Assembly: GCA_963693285.1 (NCBI GenBank)
Contig: OY848920.1
Location: forward strand, 6,275,135-6,339,134
Source of the DNA: Xestospongia muta
Taxonomy: Eukaryota; Porifera; Demospongiae; Haplosclerida; Petrosiidae
DNA length: 64,000 nt
Direction: 5' to 3'
Positions 25,812-38,125 of the stretch are shown in pieces. The position numbers and the translations under genes were made by a program. Each line of letters begins with the position of its first letter. Position 1 is the stretch's first letter. The notes beneath the pieces are model-generated. The model was not told the origin of the DNA. It did no database searches and saw only the letters and a program-made list of their open reading frames with translations.

Positions 25812-27292
25812 ATCTCTTCTTGTACCAATTTTATGAAACCTTCATCCTTGTAGTACATGCTAGCAAAATACCTCTGTGTTCATGTAAGTGTAACCTAAGA
25901 TTATCAGTAAATTGTCAGGTAAATAATAAGTATTTCAAATAAATATTTATTATAAGGTTATACTTAATTAAAGTAAAAACTCCAAAAATGCAACATACTC
26001 GTTTCATATGAAACAGGAGAATCTGTTTAAGAATATAGGCCTCAAAGTAAATTATTGCAAGTAATTGAAACTTTATCAAATTGATAAGATCTCCGGAACC
26101 AGCAATCTAGTGTTGTAACTTTTTCAATATGGTAATTGCCAAGAGCCTTTGCATGAGACAACTGATCTAATGGTTCAGCAAAATCTCATCTTAGTTTTTA
26201 TTTGGTTCGGTCACGCTTAGGAATGTAATATTTGTTTTACCATAACTTAGAATCACTGGTATGCAAAACACATGATCAGTTATGTTCACACTGAAACATT
26301 TACTTAGTGTTTAGTGAGACAATGTAGTTAAAGAAACGATAAAACAGACACATTTAAAACAATTAAAAGATGTGTAAGACGGCTAGAGCAGTGTGAATGT
26401 GAATAAGATCAATGACTAAGTTAGAAGCTAGGTATATAAAAATTATGCTACAAATGCTAAAGAGTACAATTATTCTGAACAGACTAAGTGATCAAAGTTA
26501 CAGTTGTCATTAAATCTGACTTATCATTGTATGAGGCAAACTCTGTGTATCCATATATTACTAATATATCAAGAATTTAGCATGTACCTTATCCTTTGTT
26601 AGGGATCTCATAACTTTGTTGACAGAATTCATAAAGTATTTGATACTGACCTCATGTTATACAACATATTTTTGACAGTGTTAATGCTCAATGCATTTGA
26701 AGTTACATACAACTTATTCAAAATATGTCAAATGATTATATAATGAGTATGTGAATTCACTATTGTGTTTATTTATCTGTGTGGGAATTACCTAAGGTTA
26801 ACAAGCAATTATTATATATATTAGCCAATGCTAAATATCATGCAAAAGGAAACATATTAAACATGTTATTGTTAGTTTTACAAAATAGTATTAACTATCA
26901 ACAACACTACAGTGGTAATAATAGAACACTGTACCTTAATGTGAATGTTACTGTCTTTAATCATACACCTTAAACATTAGAAACTAAAGGTTTTAATTCA
27001 CATTCTAAGTATGCCATTCCATTACTGGCACTCTAGACACTTCCTAAATTTAAAAAAATATAATTAAAAACATGAAAGATAATTTCATTATGTTAGTAGC
27101 CAACTCTAATGGCATGTATCATGTATGGGTTCGGTGATACAAACTTTTTTATCCCTCGGATTGGCATAATTTATTGTAACTGTACTATGCATAATTTTCT
27201 ATGGGCTGTACCATTACCGAACTTGAATTATATCTTGTTTATTTACAATATAAACTATACCTATCCATGTTATACAATCTCTAGGTTTTATC

Positions 27293-30200
27293 ATGTCTTC
27301 AGTTGGGAAACCTTTAATCACAACTCAGCACATTGATTATGCTAGTACTTACCAAACACAAGACCTACAAGGCAGTCTGACTAACCCTATACTAACTGAA
27401 GTACCTCATTCTGACATACAGGTATGACTTCAGGAGGTTATTACAAAAATGCCTAGCCTGTTGATAGATATTATTTCTAAAACTATAAACATTTGGACGA
27501 TAGATAATTAAGTAATTGCAAAAATACATGTTATAGTATTTTCATGTTTAGAAATTGAAGGAGCAAATCCATGATAAATTACATCATTGGAAAATATTAG
27601 ATTTACATAGGCGTGGGTGATCACATGATTGCAATGTAAATATGTGGTCAACTAAAACAGCCATAGACTATGGTTTGCAAGATTAGTAACAGGATTAATA
27701 GAAGCTAATGTGGAATTTCAAAGTCAAAGTTGGGTCTGGAGAGACACAATATACTGCTGTTGTAACAAGACTGGTGGCTGTAGTTGTTCTTGTGCAATGA
27801 ATGGCAAGATCTTGTAGTGGATACCTCCTTAGACCTTTTAAAGCATCAGAACATTGTCATGGCTCTAGTGACTCATGCTACCATCTCTAGTTTATAGGCT
27901 ACTTCATCATTTCGTCAACAACTAGTCTCGTGACTTTGTTGGCAGGCCACAACCTAGGAAGCATCACCAGCCATATTATAAAAAGCCAGACATGCAAGAT
28001 TGACAAGCTTACCTTCAAGTACAGTGAGTGTCTGCAAGAAATTTTGCAGCAGTGTTCCACCATCAATTATTTCACAGGCTTTTTTGCCTATAGTTTGTCC
28101 AAGTTGTGAAGAGACATGTAAATAAGTTTGCATTTTATATATAATATTTGTCTCATTAGTGCCACGAGAAAGTATCAAACTATAAAAATCCATACATTTT
28201 CAATGGCTAAGCGTTTGAAATCATGTGTTGATGGATGTACTATTAAAAGCATTGCCCTGAAAACTGCTATAATGATGCCACCCTTGCTTCTCCAAAAGAC
28301 TTGTAAAACAAAAGCCATTTACGGGAAAGCATAAATCATACAAATTATACAAATGTCCTGATATGCTGGGTGTACTTGAAGTCCTCACAAAATCAGTCAC
28401 CAAGCACCTGAAGTAAAAAGTGGCTGCATGCACAATATATTAAAATCATTCTTTCCCTATGTAGATTGTTTATAGCATAACAATGCAATCATTATATGAC
28501 CTTTATTCATTGTCTCACTATTAGTAAAATAATAACACTCAAAGAACTGAGAAATAGTTGTGAGAATCCTTTGATACTATAGCTATCATGTACCTGCTTC
28601 TTTAATAGGCAAGGCAAAGTGGTTTGACTATAATGAATGTAGTAGTGCATAATTAAAAAATAATTATTAATTCCGAAATGTCCGTTTTTCTGACACCAAT
28701 GGCATAATATATATACAACATGATAGATGTGAAGTATAAAGTGTATAGTTTGTGATTCTTTCCAGACAGATGATCTGTCACATGAAGATAATACTACTCA
28801 TGATGAATTCACTATAGTGGATGTAAGCCATCTTTTTTGTAGGCACTACATCTTTTGTTCCAAACATTATAGTATGTAATTTTGTATTAAAGCTGTTGTC
28901 TTTTACACAGAATGATGATCCTATGGCAGCCATAGTTAAGAAAACTAACTGCATACTGCAACCTTACATGATATTTTTGAATATAGTAAGAGAATATCTT
29001 GTACTTATTTCACATTATTCAGCTACACTGATTTGATTAAAAGATTATATTCTAGCATTCAATCATGTTAACATGTCTGTAGTACCTTAAACTTTGCAAA
29101 ACAGTACACTATTAAAACAGTTAACATACAAGAACAGCAATCTCAATTGATCTTTGATAGGTGTTTAATAAAAAAATGTATGTTTTATTATTAGATTGGT
29201 TGGAGAAAAATTGACCTTCCTTCCTATATAATATCAAGACCTTGGCTCCGAAATGCATGCATAACGTTTCAGTTCTTGATGATACTGGTATTAATATTCC
29301 TGTTGTTTGTATCCTGTGTAACGCAGATATTACTATGTTTTGACAGAGTCCTAGTAAGTTTATACCAATGCACAGATGCATGGATCGTGCATGAATAGAC
29401 ATTAAGATATAAGGTGATACAATTTAGTGTGACAGATGGTCGTACAGGCTAGGGCTACATGTCATACATATATTGTCTGCTCTAAATCAAGTAATGAGGT
29501 TTTTACTATAATTAACTTCTTATGAGTAATGTTAAGACTTATAGCAAATAGAAAACACAATCAATAAGGAGAGCAAGGTCATCATTACGTGGTTCTCAAT
29601 TTTGTTATAGACGATTCTTGTTAAAGTATGCTAAACATATATGTACATTACATATTGCTTTCTTTTCTTACAGGTACTGGTACCAGAAAATGATCATTTG
29701 GATGATGTATACCATATTAAATGTTTCAAGCACATTCTCTCAAAGTTTATTATACAGGATATATTACTGCTCTTTGCCTTTTGTTACTGCTTGTATATTT
29801 TTCGTATCAAACAACCAGAGGACTTATCAACACTTGCACAGAAAGTGAATAGATGTACACTATCATAGTGTAGAAATTGATAGCTTATATGGTTATACAG
29901 ATTAGATATAGCAAACAGATTTGTGGCTAAAAGTAAGCGAAAGTCTTTTTGACTATGGGATTAAGCATTTTTATACCTAATGTTAGAAAAATATAATAAA
30001 TTAATGATTATTTCATTTTAAGCAAAATGAAATGCTGAGTCACTTCAATTTGTTTGTAGTGATTCATATAAAAAGCCACTTTGTTAATCATTAATATAAG
30101 TGTTAGAAATTAATTATAATGTCACTGTTATGCAGGATAGTTTGGATTATATTACTTTTAAAATAGAGAGTGTTTTAACTCATTCTTGGACAATATATGA

Positions 30201-32737
30201 ATCCATAGCTGGTCCAGCTCACATGTTAATTTTGTATTTTAAAATAAACACATATTCACCTTTTGCCTACATACAGGTCAATCCCATAGAATGTAATAAC
30301 GAAATCACTATGTTTAATTTTCTTACATGCAACCTGTATAACCATTTATTGGTTAAATCAACCAATAAGAATTATAAAGCAAAATTATTAACTAATTGTA
30401 TGAATGTCAACGACCATATAATTGTAGGTCTTTTTTGCTGTTAAAGACGGACTTTCAAAAAAGCTGACAACAAGTTTGCTGTTAGTTACAATTTTATACT
30501 GACATTGTTCATGACAAAATTCCATTTTCAATCTTTTTTGTCTTGTGATATATTTTATTGTTAATTGTCTAGGATGTTGCTTGTCATGTTTATTATATGG
30601 ATTTTTTTCTGTGTTGGACTTAATCTCTTGCAAGTATTTGCTAATCATATGGACAGCAAAGAAGTGGAGTTTGAATTTATTGGAAAGTAAAGAATTATGC
30701 ACATTATACTAATTACTAGGAGTCAAAAATATTAGTTATGCATGTTAATAGTTAAAGTATAGCTATGCAGTTATCTAGTTATTGATCATAAGGCAATTTT
30801 AAAATAAGATACATTGTTATTGTGTTCTACTTACATTAATAGTATCTCTCTTCCTGGGAAAATCACATTGCTGACTATCTCTCTCTTTGGTTTAATTGTC
30901 TTTGATATTGCATTTGCTGCTGTGGTGATTAATTATGCCATGCAATGTCAACTAATGGTGTACTGGTTTAAGGGGATTTGCACTCATACACTAACAAAAC
31001 CAAATGACTGGAATATTGAGGATGCTATCAAGGTATATAATCAGTATAATCATGCTTTATTTTAAGATACATAATTAAAAGTACTTTGTATATTTATGCA
31101 TACGAAAAACATTTAAGAAAAGTCTTAAGAGTATAATATAATTGTGTTATGTGAGTGTTGCATGTATGTCACAGTTCAGTGGTCTATATATGTTATATAA
31201 ACCTACCAGCAGGAGAAGTTGTAAAAAGATATCACCAAAGATTGATATCTCTTTATGAAATTCAAAGTTGGCAAGGTTATATCACGCATGTAGATTGATT
31301 AACTATGATATATCTGATATAAGTTAGCATGAGATTCATAGTAAATTGGCACTATTGCTCCACAATATAGCACATGGTCATTGAGCAATGTCTTCTAAAT
31401 TCTAACATTAGCAGGTTTATAACATGTATAGCCCTGTGATCAGGTACATATAAACCTGCTGATTTACTGTTTATGAAGAAGGAAACTGCTATTTAAGCTG
31501 TCAGGTTCCGTATTTCCAAATATTAACCTGCTATGTGGTTTATGTGTTATGTAGAACCAACACTCCCATTCAAAATGTGTGGGCTATGAATCTCAACATA
31601 ACATGCATACACACACACAAACACACGCACACACACACACACACATTATATATATTATGTGAGTGTGTATACATGTATGTATTTATAACCTTTTGTGTTA
31701 TTTAAAACCTTCTATAAAAACTGTGACCCTTTTTATTGCATAGGAAGTAAATGATGCTCACACATTTCTCATGAAGATCAATGGTCACCTTTCAAGAGCT
31801 ATGAGTATTATGATGTTTATCTTTCTTTATTCTTCAGTGTTATGTACGTATTACCTTTAATTAATTTAATATTATTAATCACTAAGTTAAGATATAATGT
31901 AAGTTAATGTAATATGCCCTAAAATAGTTGAATTTTTATATTATGTATGCAATTAATGACTGACTGAAACTCTAATGCAATAATGTTTGATATTATTTGT
32001 ATTAGATAGACACAAAAATAGAGGTAGAAACTGACATTTACATCCCTTCTATTGCAATGTTTGTTATTCCTTTCTTAGCATTGTATGGTATCCGAGAATT
32101 AAATGGTGAACATGATGAAGTGGTTTTACTTGCTATAACTGGTTTTCTTACTGTTGTCCGGTGGACAGTGCTGGTTTTCATACCTCTTATGCAGGTAACA
32201 GTAGGACTAATTGATTTGCATTAAGCTTTCAATTTTATAATTTTTCACTGTTTTCAAGGCTGCTCGAGTAACTCATTTTGGTAGCGAGATAAAGGAGACT
32301 GCTCTAATGATTCGAGCACGCCCTTTTCAACATCAGGACACACCCCAATTAGATTTAGACTCCTTTGCGACATATTGTAGCAATATAGAATTAAAGGTAT
32401 ATTATATTTCTCAAGGCTAATTACTATATTCATGTATATCTTCCTGTTGGAAAATGCCTTCATATCACATAATGATGGATGAATGTTTTAATGAGTAGAT
32501 AGATAAACAGATAATGCATGCTAGGAAAATCAATGACATGAGGAAAAAATACTAAATATTTTTATTATGTAGCTAATAACTAGATCATTATGAAAATATA
32601 TTTTTCCATTCCTTTAGGCTAAGCTTATCAGTATACCAATATCACCATCATTAGTTGTGGGTGGAACATTTATTTTTGGTCTTGCTTTTTTCATTTTCCT
32701 TCGGTTTGATGAGTTCTCCTGGGCAACTTGGTTATGA
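27293..32737 (+). CDS. Multi-pass membrane protein, possibly gustatory-receptor-like
   Basis: Twelve exons with matching phases give a complete 496-aa protein: 27293-27421 (ATG), 28766-28822, 28911-28985, 29195-29353, 29674-29844, 30428-30480, 30573-30686, 30843-31032, 31744-31843, 32010-32194, 32259-32396, 32618-32737 (TGA). The first ~90 residues are polar and probably cytosolic. Seven or eight hydrophobic segments follow, for example FLMILVLIFLLFV, DILLLFAFCYCLYIF, LLMLLVMFIIWIFFCVGL, IAMFVIPFLALY, VVLLAITGFLTVV and LVVGGTFIFGLAFFIFL close to the C-terminus. There is no signal peptide. The intracellular N-terminus, late final helix and conserved-looking loop before it recall 7tm_7/DUF3537 gustatory-receptor-like proteins, but no diagnostic motif was confirmed. 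The gene model is strong; the family is a guess. Donors such as GTTAGT (30481) and GTACGT (31844) decide the exon ends. Confidence 0.85.
31598..31645 (+). repeat. (CA)n microsatellite
   Basis: An imperfect CA dinucleotide run (ACACACACACAAACACACGCACACAC...) in the intron between exons 8 and 9 of the membrane-protein gene. Confidence 0.85.
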
Positions 32738-34491
32738 CATTACTTGCACAACATTTCATATCACACATTTATTTATGTCTTCGTCAACTAGTATAGTCAT
32801 ACACAATGTTAGAGGAGATCTATACTTTTGTATAGAGACAGAGTACCTTAATTAGTTCTTTTGTTACATTAACAGTAGCAAGTTGTCATTGTTGTTATAG
32901 GACTATTATCAGTTAATATTATTAAATTGTTATAAATGTAAAAGTCAGATGTTTGCAAAAACACATCATTTACAGTACTTTATTAACAATCTAGGGAAAC
33001 AAGAGACCAAATGAGATAGTAGTGTTTATATTGAGATTCCATATTGTCTGGTGATAAATTATGCAAAACACAGCTATGTACACAAGTGATTATGCAGTGT
33101 GTCACTGATTTACAATATGTATATAACAGCAATATCTAAAATGTCTGTCAAGTTCATCTTATCTAATAAACTTATCATGTGACATTTCATCATGGTGTAT
33201 TCTGTATAAGGTCATGTTAGAAATAACTCTTGACTGAGCTTTTATGGTGGTGAGCTTAACAGATGCCAATATTTAATCCTCACCGAACACTGCGTGGGCG
33301 AGGGTTACAGTACTTGTTTGTATAACTGTGTGTCTACCTGTCTGTTAGCTGGCAATGAATTTTGATTTGCTCAAACTAGATGATGACAGTATCTACAGCT
33401 GCAAAACTTCACAGAAAATGGCAAAAGTTAAGTACTAGCAAATAGTCGTAGTATATAAAAGGCAGTCAATATAAGGGCTGCTTCTTGGTGTAACTTGACT
33501 GAGATGTCACCACCTCTCCTATGATGACATTATTATGTGTCATAGAGTTAATAATATTAGGTTTGGTTTAGGGTTTAGATGATGTCGTCATATATAATAA
33601 CATCACTATGTATCATTTCATTATGATCTCATCATGGTCAAGTTACACCAAGAACCACCCCAATGAAAGACAGCTTGAAAATTAGGGGAAACCTTTCAAA
33701 AAGCACAGCCAAGACAACTAGTGTACATACAAAATCCACATTTCTACAATTTTATTGTGAGAATATTCATAAAAAATGTTTCATTTTTAAGTTGTGGTAA
33801 ACTTTACTCCACTTGTTTTCCTTCTTGCCAAGAGTTGTAGTGGTCAGTAGATACATGTGGAAGGAGAGTTGTTCTTGCATTGAGACTACTGATTTTAATG
33901 ATTGTTACATTACAAAGCTGTCTTAAGTCTACAAAATAGACAGGTTAGCAAAAAACAAAGTCTTAAAAAATTGCTACTTAAATGTCACTCTTGATTGGTG
34001 GCACAACCATTATTTACACTTGCCACGCTTATAGCATTAACAATATTTACCACCTACATTATTCACAAAGTAAAAATATCTTCACACAATCTTGTTGTTT
34101 TTTTTTAGTATTTAAGGTATCATCCAGTGGCAGCATCATGATTATATGGAAACTAATATCACTATAGAAACTGTGGTGAGGGTTCTGCATGCACTTAGTA
34201 CTTGTTATTTTATAGGAAATGTAGCTTAACAGTCAGAAGTGTTATTAGCTTACATTTAGCAAAAAGGTCCTAATAAACAACTTGCCAATTAAATCAATTA
34301 CCATCAACATTTCATCAACAAACTCCTCTTGACCACTTGATTTAATAATAACAGTTGAAACTAACATAATCTCCTGAAATAAATAAGATAAATCACAACA
34401 TTTAACAAGTAAATACAATGTATTCATGTAATATATAATACTAAATTTAGAAAATAATTCTATGTTTATTAGATGTTTCTATTTACAATAC
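32738..34491. other. Intergenic with one MITE-like element
   Basis: No gene is supported. It contains the short inverted-repeat element at 33475-33661. A possible minus-strand exon near 34263-34373 (EIMLVSTVIIKSSGQEEFVD) has plausible splice sites, but its phase does not match the exons at 34492-34827. Confidence 0.4.
33475..33661. mobile_element. MITE-like element with ~24-bp terminal inverted repeats
   Basis: The left end GGGCTGCTTCTTGGTGTAAC... and the reverse complement of the right end GGGGTGGTTCTTGGTGTAAC... agree over about 26 bases with three mismatches. The 187-bp interior has no coding potential. No clear target-site duplication was found. Confidence 0.6.
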
Positions 34492-34827
34492 CTCAACCCA
34501 GCACAATCCAATTGAAGAACATAGGGATGTTCAAGACTATTCAATGCCATCATTGCAGATGCTTCTGTTTGTCCAACTTGAACAAGGATCTCTCCTGATT
34601 TTACCCAATGTAAAAATCCCTAATAATGAGTTATAAACCCCATCTACAAAAAAGATGTTACTATATTTAGCAAACTTTGATGTTACTATAAAAACTTCCC
34701 ACTGAGTCTGACCACGAGATATATATATATAGGATCATTTACCAAGTTGATCTGATCTGATGAGATCTTTGTTACCAGTGATAGAAATTCAGGTGCTTGA
34801 AGGTCTAGAGTTTCTTCATTGTAGGAC
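34492..34827 (-). CDS. Two coding-like exons of an unrecognised gene
   Basis: Exon 34743-34827 (enters in phase 2, leaves in phase 0) and exon 34492-34619 (phase 0 to 2) have good AG/GT borders and a continuous frame reading SYNEETLDLQAPEFLSLV and, later, SGEILVQVGQTEASAMMALN and EHPYVLQLDCAGL. I do not recognise the protein. A third possible exon (34263-34373) is open but out of phase, so the locus may be a fragment or broken. A 33-bp block at its upstream end is shared, inverted, with the kinase pseudogene tail near 35800. Confidence 0.4.
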
Positions 34828-35121
34828 CTACACCAAATCTTCAGTCATGTTGTTTTACATGATTTGATAGTTTTATAACTAAGTATGTCTTTTTATAAAC
34901 ATTATATAGTACATGTAAACTATATACCATCAAATAACACATACTATGATTACTAAATAGTAGATATTTGACTAAACATATTATCCTCATTATTAGACAA
35001 CATGTCAGAATATGAGGAATAATGCAATATATTTATAGATCACATTATATCTATTTGCACCAAACTATTGATTAAACAGAAAAGTCTTTTAACTTCTCTT
35101 CATTAAAACGTCTATACAACT

Positions 35122-35162
35122 GGGAGGGAGGGAGGGAGAGAGAGAGACAGAGAGATAGAGAG
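35122..35162 (+). repeat. (GGGA)n/(GA)n purine tract
   Basis: GGGAGGGAGGGAGGGAGAGAG followed by GA-rich sequence, in the intron immediately before the first visible kinase exon (35198). Confidence 0.85.
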
Positions 35163-35197
35163 TGGCTGACTGTACTTTATATCTTTGTATTGTGTAG

Positions 35198-36980
35198 GTG
35201 GAAGGACAGAGGAAGTTACCAGTATGATGGATGGGACCAGAGGCTCTCCTTCAAGGGAAGTTCACAATTGAGTCAGATATTTGGTAAGTGAAGGTTGACA
35301 TGGTTACTATAAATATGTCATTATTGTAAGGTCTTTAGGAGTACTTCTGTGGAAGATTATGACATTTGGTAATAAACCGTATCTTAGTAGGATAAACCAA
35401 GAGGTTCTCCAGTTTGTAATGGGAGTAGGAAGATTCGAAAAACCAGAGAACTGTCCAGGAAGATTGTATGTTGAATGGATGGATTGATGGATGAATAAAT
35501 GGATCAATAGATGAATATATTAATAAATCCATTGACCATCAAATGTACCAGTATATGTATGACTAGATATTGAATGAATGAATGGGAAAGTGGATGATAT
35601 TTAGATATTTTGACTGACTTATTTCAAATATTATAGTTGTTAATTCTATTATTTGTTGATACAAACTCAAGATGATGTGTTGGAAGAGGTATGCTAGTGA
35701 ACAACCTCACTTTGCACAAATAGTAGATGTTATAGCATCATTCTTAGAACATGTAAACAATAAAAGAGTTATTATTCTGATTATGATGATGAAGATTTAG
35801 AAGAGGTCCATGAAGAAACTCTAGACCTCCAAGAACATCATCTGTACAATCAGGTAAGACCAATTTTTCATCTATCAACTCATATCTGCCCATCTACAAC
35901 TCCATCTGTCCATTTCCCCTCATCCATTTGTCTATAAATCACTGTATTTATACATGTATCCAATTTCCTTCCATTTAGTCATTTCATTTGTCCATCATTA
36001 AACTATTTGTCCATTTTTTATTTTATTCATCCATTTTATAGGTATTGTAAATCTATCTCGTCATGGTAGTATGCGAATTCGTAACAGTTTCCAACGGAGT
36101 GGTAGTCTCCATAGAAAAGAAGAACATGACTCACATCAGAATCATACTGGAATCAATAGTGATGAAAACTTAATAGAGGTAATGTACCCAATATAATGAG
36201 GTAATGTGCCCAATATAATAGAGATAATGTATTCAATATAATGAGGTAATGTACCCAATATAATGAGGTAATGTGCCCAATATTATAGAGGTAATGTACC
36301 CAATATAATAGTGGTAATGTACTCAATATAATAGAGGGAATGTGCCTAATATAATAGTGGTAATGTACCCAATATAATAAAGGCAATGTACCCAATATAA
36401 TGAGGTAACGTGCTCAATATAATAGAGGTAATGTACCCAATATAATAGTGGTAATGTACCCAATATAATAGAAGGAATGTGCCTAATATAATAGTGGTAA
36501 TGTACCCAATATAATAAAGGCAATGTACCCAATATAATAGAGGGAATGTACCCAATATAATGAGGTAATGTACCCAATATAATGAGGTAATGTACCCAAT
36601 ATAATAGAGGTAATATGTCCAATATAATGACAACACACACACAGACATGTACTAGAGATAATGATCAATTTATTAAAGTTTTAATATGTTATAGTGACCC
36701 CCTTAATAACTAAGTGATAATGACATAACTGTTATATCAATAAGTATAGACATATAAATTGATCATGTGATTATCACATGATCATTATATCAATGGGTGT
36801 GAATGGATGTAGACACATTTCATATTAATATACATGTACATGTAACAATGATATTGTGACAACATGATAATGTTACAATGAACTATATTGTTGACAGCTG
36901 TTATGAGTTAGCATTATTTTATTTAGGGTGATCAACCATTTAGAGAGAGAGGTCTTTCTAAATCCATTCGATATCTATAA
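35198..36980 (+). pseudogene. Receptor tyrosine kinase 3' fragment (sevenless/ROS-like), broken
   Basis: Exons 35198-35283, 35331-35469, 35672-35853, 36042-36178 and 36927-36980 (TAA) encode the end of a tyrosine kinase C-lobe. They cover the P+1 region (RKLPV*WMGPEALL, with TGA at 35225-35227 where PVRWM would carry Arg), subdomain IX (SLGVLLWKIMTFGNKPYL), GRFEKPENCPGRL, and the last helix MMCWKRYASEQPHFAQIVDVIASF, then a Ser/Arg-rich cytoplasmic tail (SRPPRTSSVQSG, RHGSMRIRNSFQRSGS). Exon 3 is one nucleotide out of register and needs two frame changes to reach the tail. No ATP-binding or HRD-containing exons are visible upstream, so the copy is 5'-truncated. The GRxExPxNCP motif suggests the sevenless/ROS/ALK side of the family. 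Confidence 0.75.
36172..36630 (+). repeat. ~22-bp minisatellite grown from a splice donor
   Basis: About 20 tandem units of roughly GGTAATGTACCCAATATAAT plus 1-3 bases. The first unit starts exactly at the exon-intron junction of the kinase tail (AATAGAG|GTAATG at 36178/36179), so many units recreate an AG|GTAATG donor. A higher-order period of about 136 bp (six units, with GGGAATGTGCCTAATATAAT variants near 36335 and 36475) shows block duplication. Confidence 0.9.
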
Positions 36981-38125
36981 TACTTGATACATTAACTGTC
37001 TACATGTACATGCATGTCTAGATTGTTGATCTTGTTTCTCTCTCCTTTATTTTGTATGTGTCTTTTAGCCCAGTACTTATTATTGTTGTCTAATGTATCC
37101 AATATCCTTTATTATATTACATTATGTAATATTAATAATATCATAATGTAGATATATTGTTTGTTAGTACTAGTAACATTGTCTATCGTTATAATTTATT
37201 TCTCTCTTTGTTAATTTTTTGAATACTAATATTTTAATTTTACTATTTCTTGATTTAATTGATTTGTTTAAATACATGTAAGTATTTTTAATGTTTGTTT
37301 TTTTTGTTGATGTACATGTAATTTGTTGTTTTATTCTAATTATCAGTATAACTGTGTGAAATAATTTCTTTTTTATAACTTCACAAATATTTAGAGTTTA
37401 ATAAATTAACACATAAAAAGTCAACATTACTATATAGTTATTGTTATTGTTGTATTGTTTGTGTTTTGAGAAGATTAGAATGAGAGCTACTATAAACTTT
37501 GTTCATTAAAGTTGACATATATTAGGATCACTCTGTGAATGTAATAATGTAATTGTTCAGTATTGGGAAGGAGATAGGAGAGGTTATAATTGTCTTCAAT
37601 ATTTCATCTTACTTTACATAGTATTCCATCTCCACACACTATATTGTATTCAGTTTATCAATTGTCCCTTTTGTCTTCAATAGAGACTCCTTTATATTAA
37701 GATATATATAAATATTGTTCATAGAATGTTGGGATTGTCAATTAACATCATCTCAACATTCACTAGATCTAGATCTAGAGTAAACAAAGTGAACAAATTT
37801 CTCTATCTCATTACTATCTACTGTTGAGCTTTATATATTGACAAATAAAATCAATTTTGTTGATCAACTGAACTGATCTCAGTATTATAGTTAAATTGTA
37901 GACTTCCAACTCTTCTGAATATAAGACAGGTTATCCTGACTTCTTTAGGTGGTCTAAAATGTGATACAAGTACATTTATCACTGCTAGAGGTCTTCAAAT
38001 ACTCTCACAAAAAAGTACGTGCGACGTTACAAAAGTGTCAAGAAAAACTGCTCTGTTTTTATTGTCTACTAGTTTAGAGAAATAAATTGTAATAAAAGAA
38101 GAAAAGATATAAAGTTAAGAGAAAT
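36981..38125. other. Intergenic, nothing recognised
   Basis: AT-rich DNA after the kinase pseudogene. No coding region, RNA gene or structured repeat was seen. It should include the 3' UTR of the minus-strand LRR gene. Confidence 0.4.

Larger units (their letters stand above)
24961..27292. other. Intergenic with inverted-repeat structure
   Basis: No gene found. It contains the 56-bp inverted repeat at 25520-25751 and a dispersed repeat (25766-25811) shared with 52682-52727. The end of this stretch should hold the promoter of the membrane-protein gene that starts at 27293. Confidence 0.4.

Noticed and set aside
27954..28433. Minus-strand open frames in intron 1 of the membrane-protein gene
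   Set aside because: Interrupted, no splice logic, no recognisable family; at most an old mobile-element trace.
30100..30444. 114-codon open frame overlapping exon 6 of the membrane-protein gene
   Set aside because: The true exon is 30428-30480 in phase with its neighbours; the longer frame is intron.
36153..36668. Several overlapping minus-strand open frames rich in LLYWVHY
   Set aside because: They are translations of the 22-bp minisatellite, not genes.
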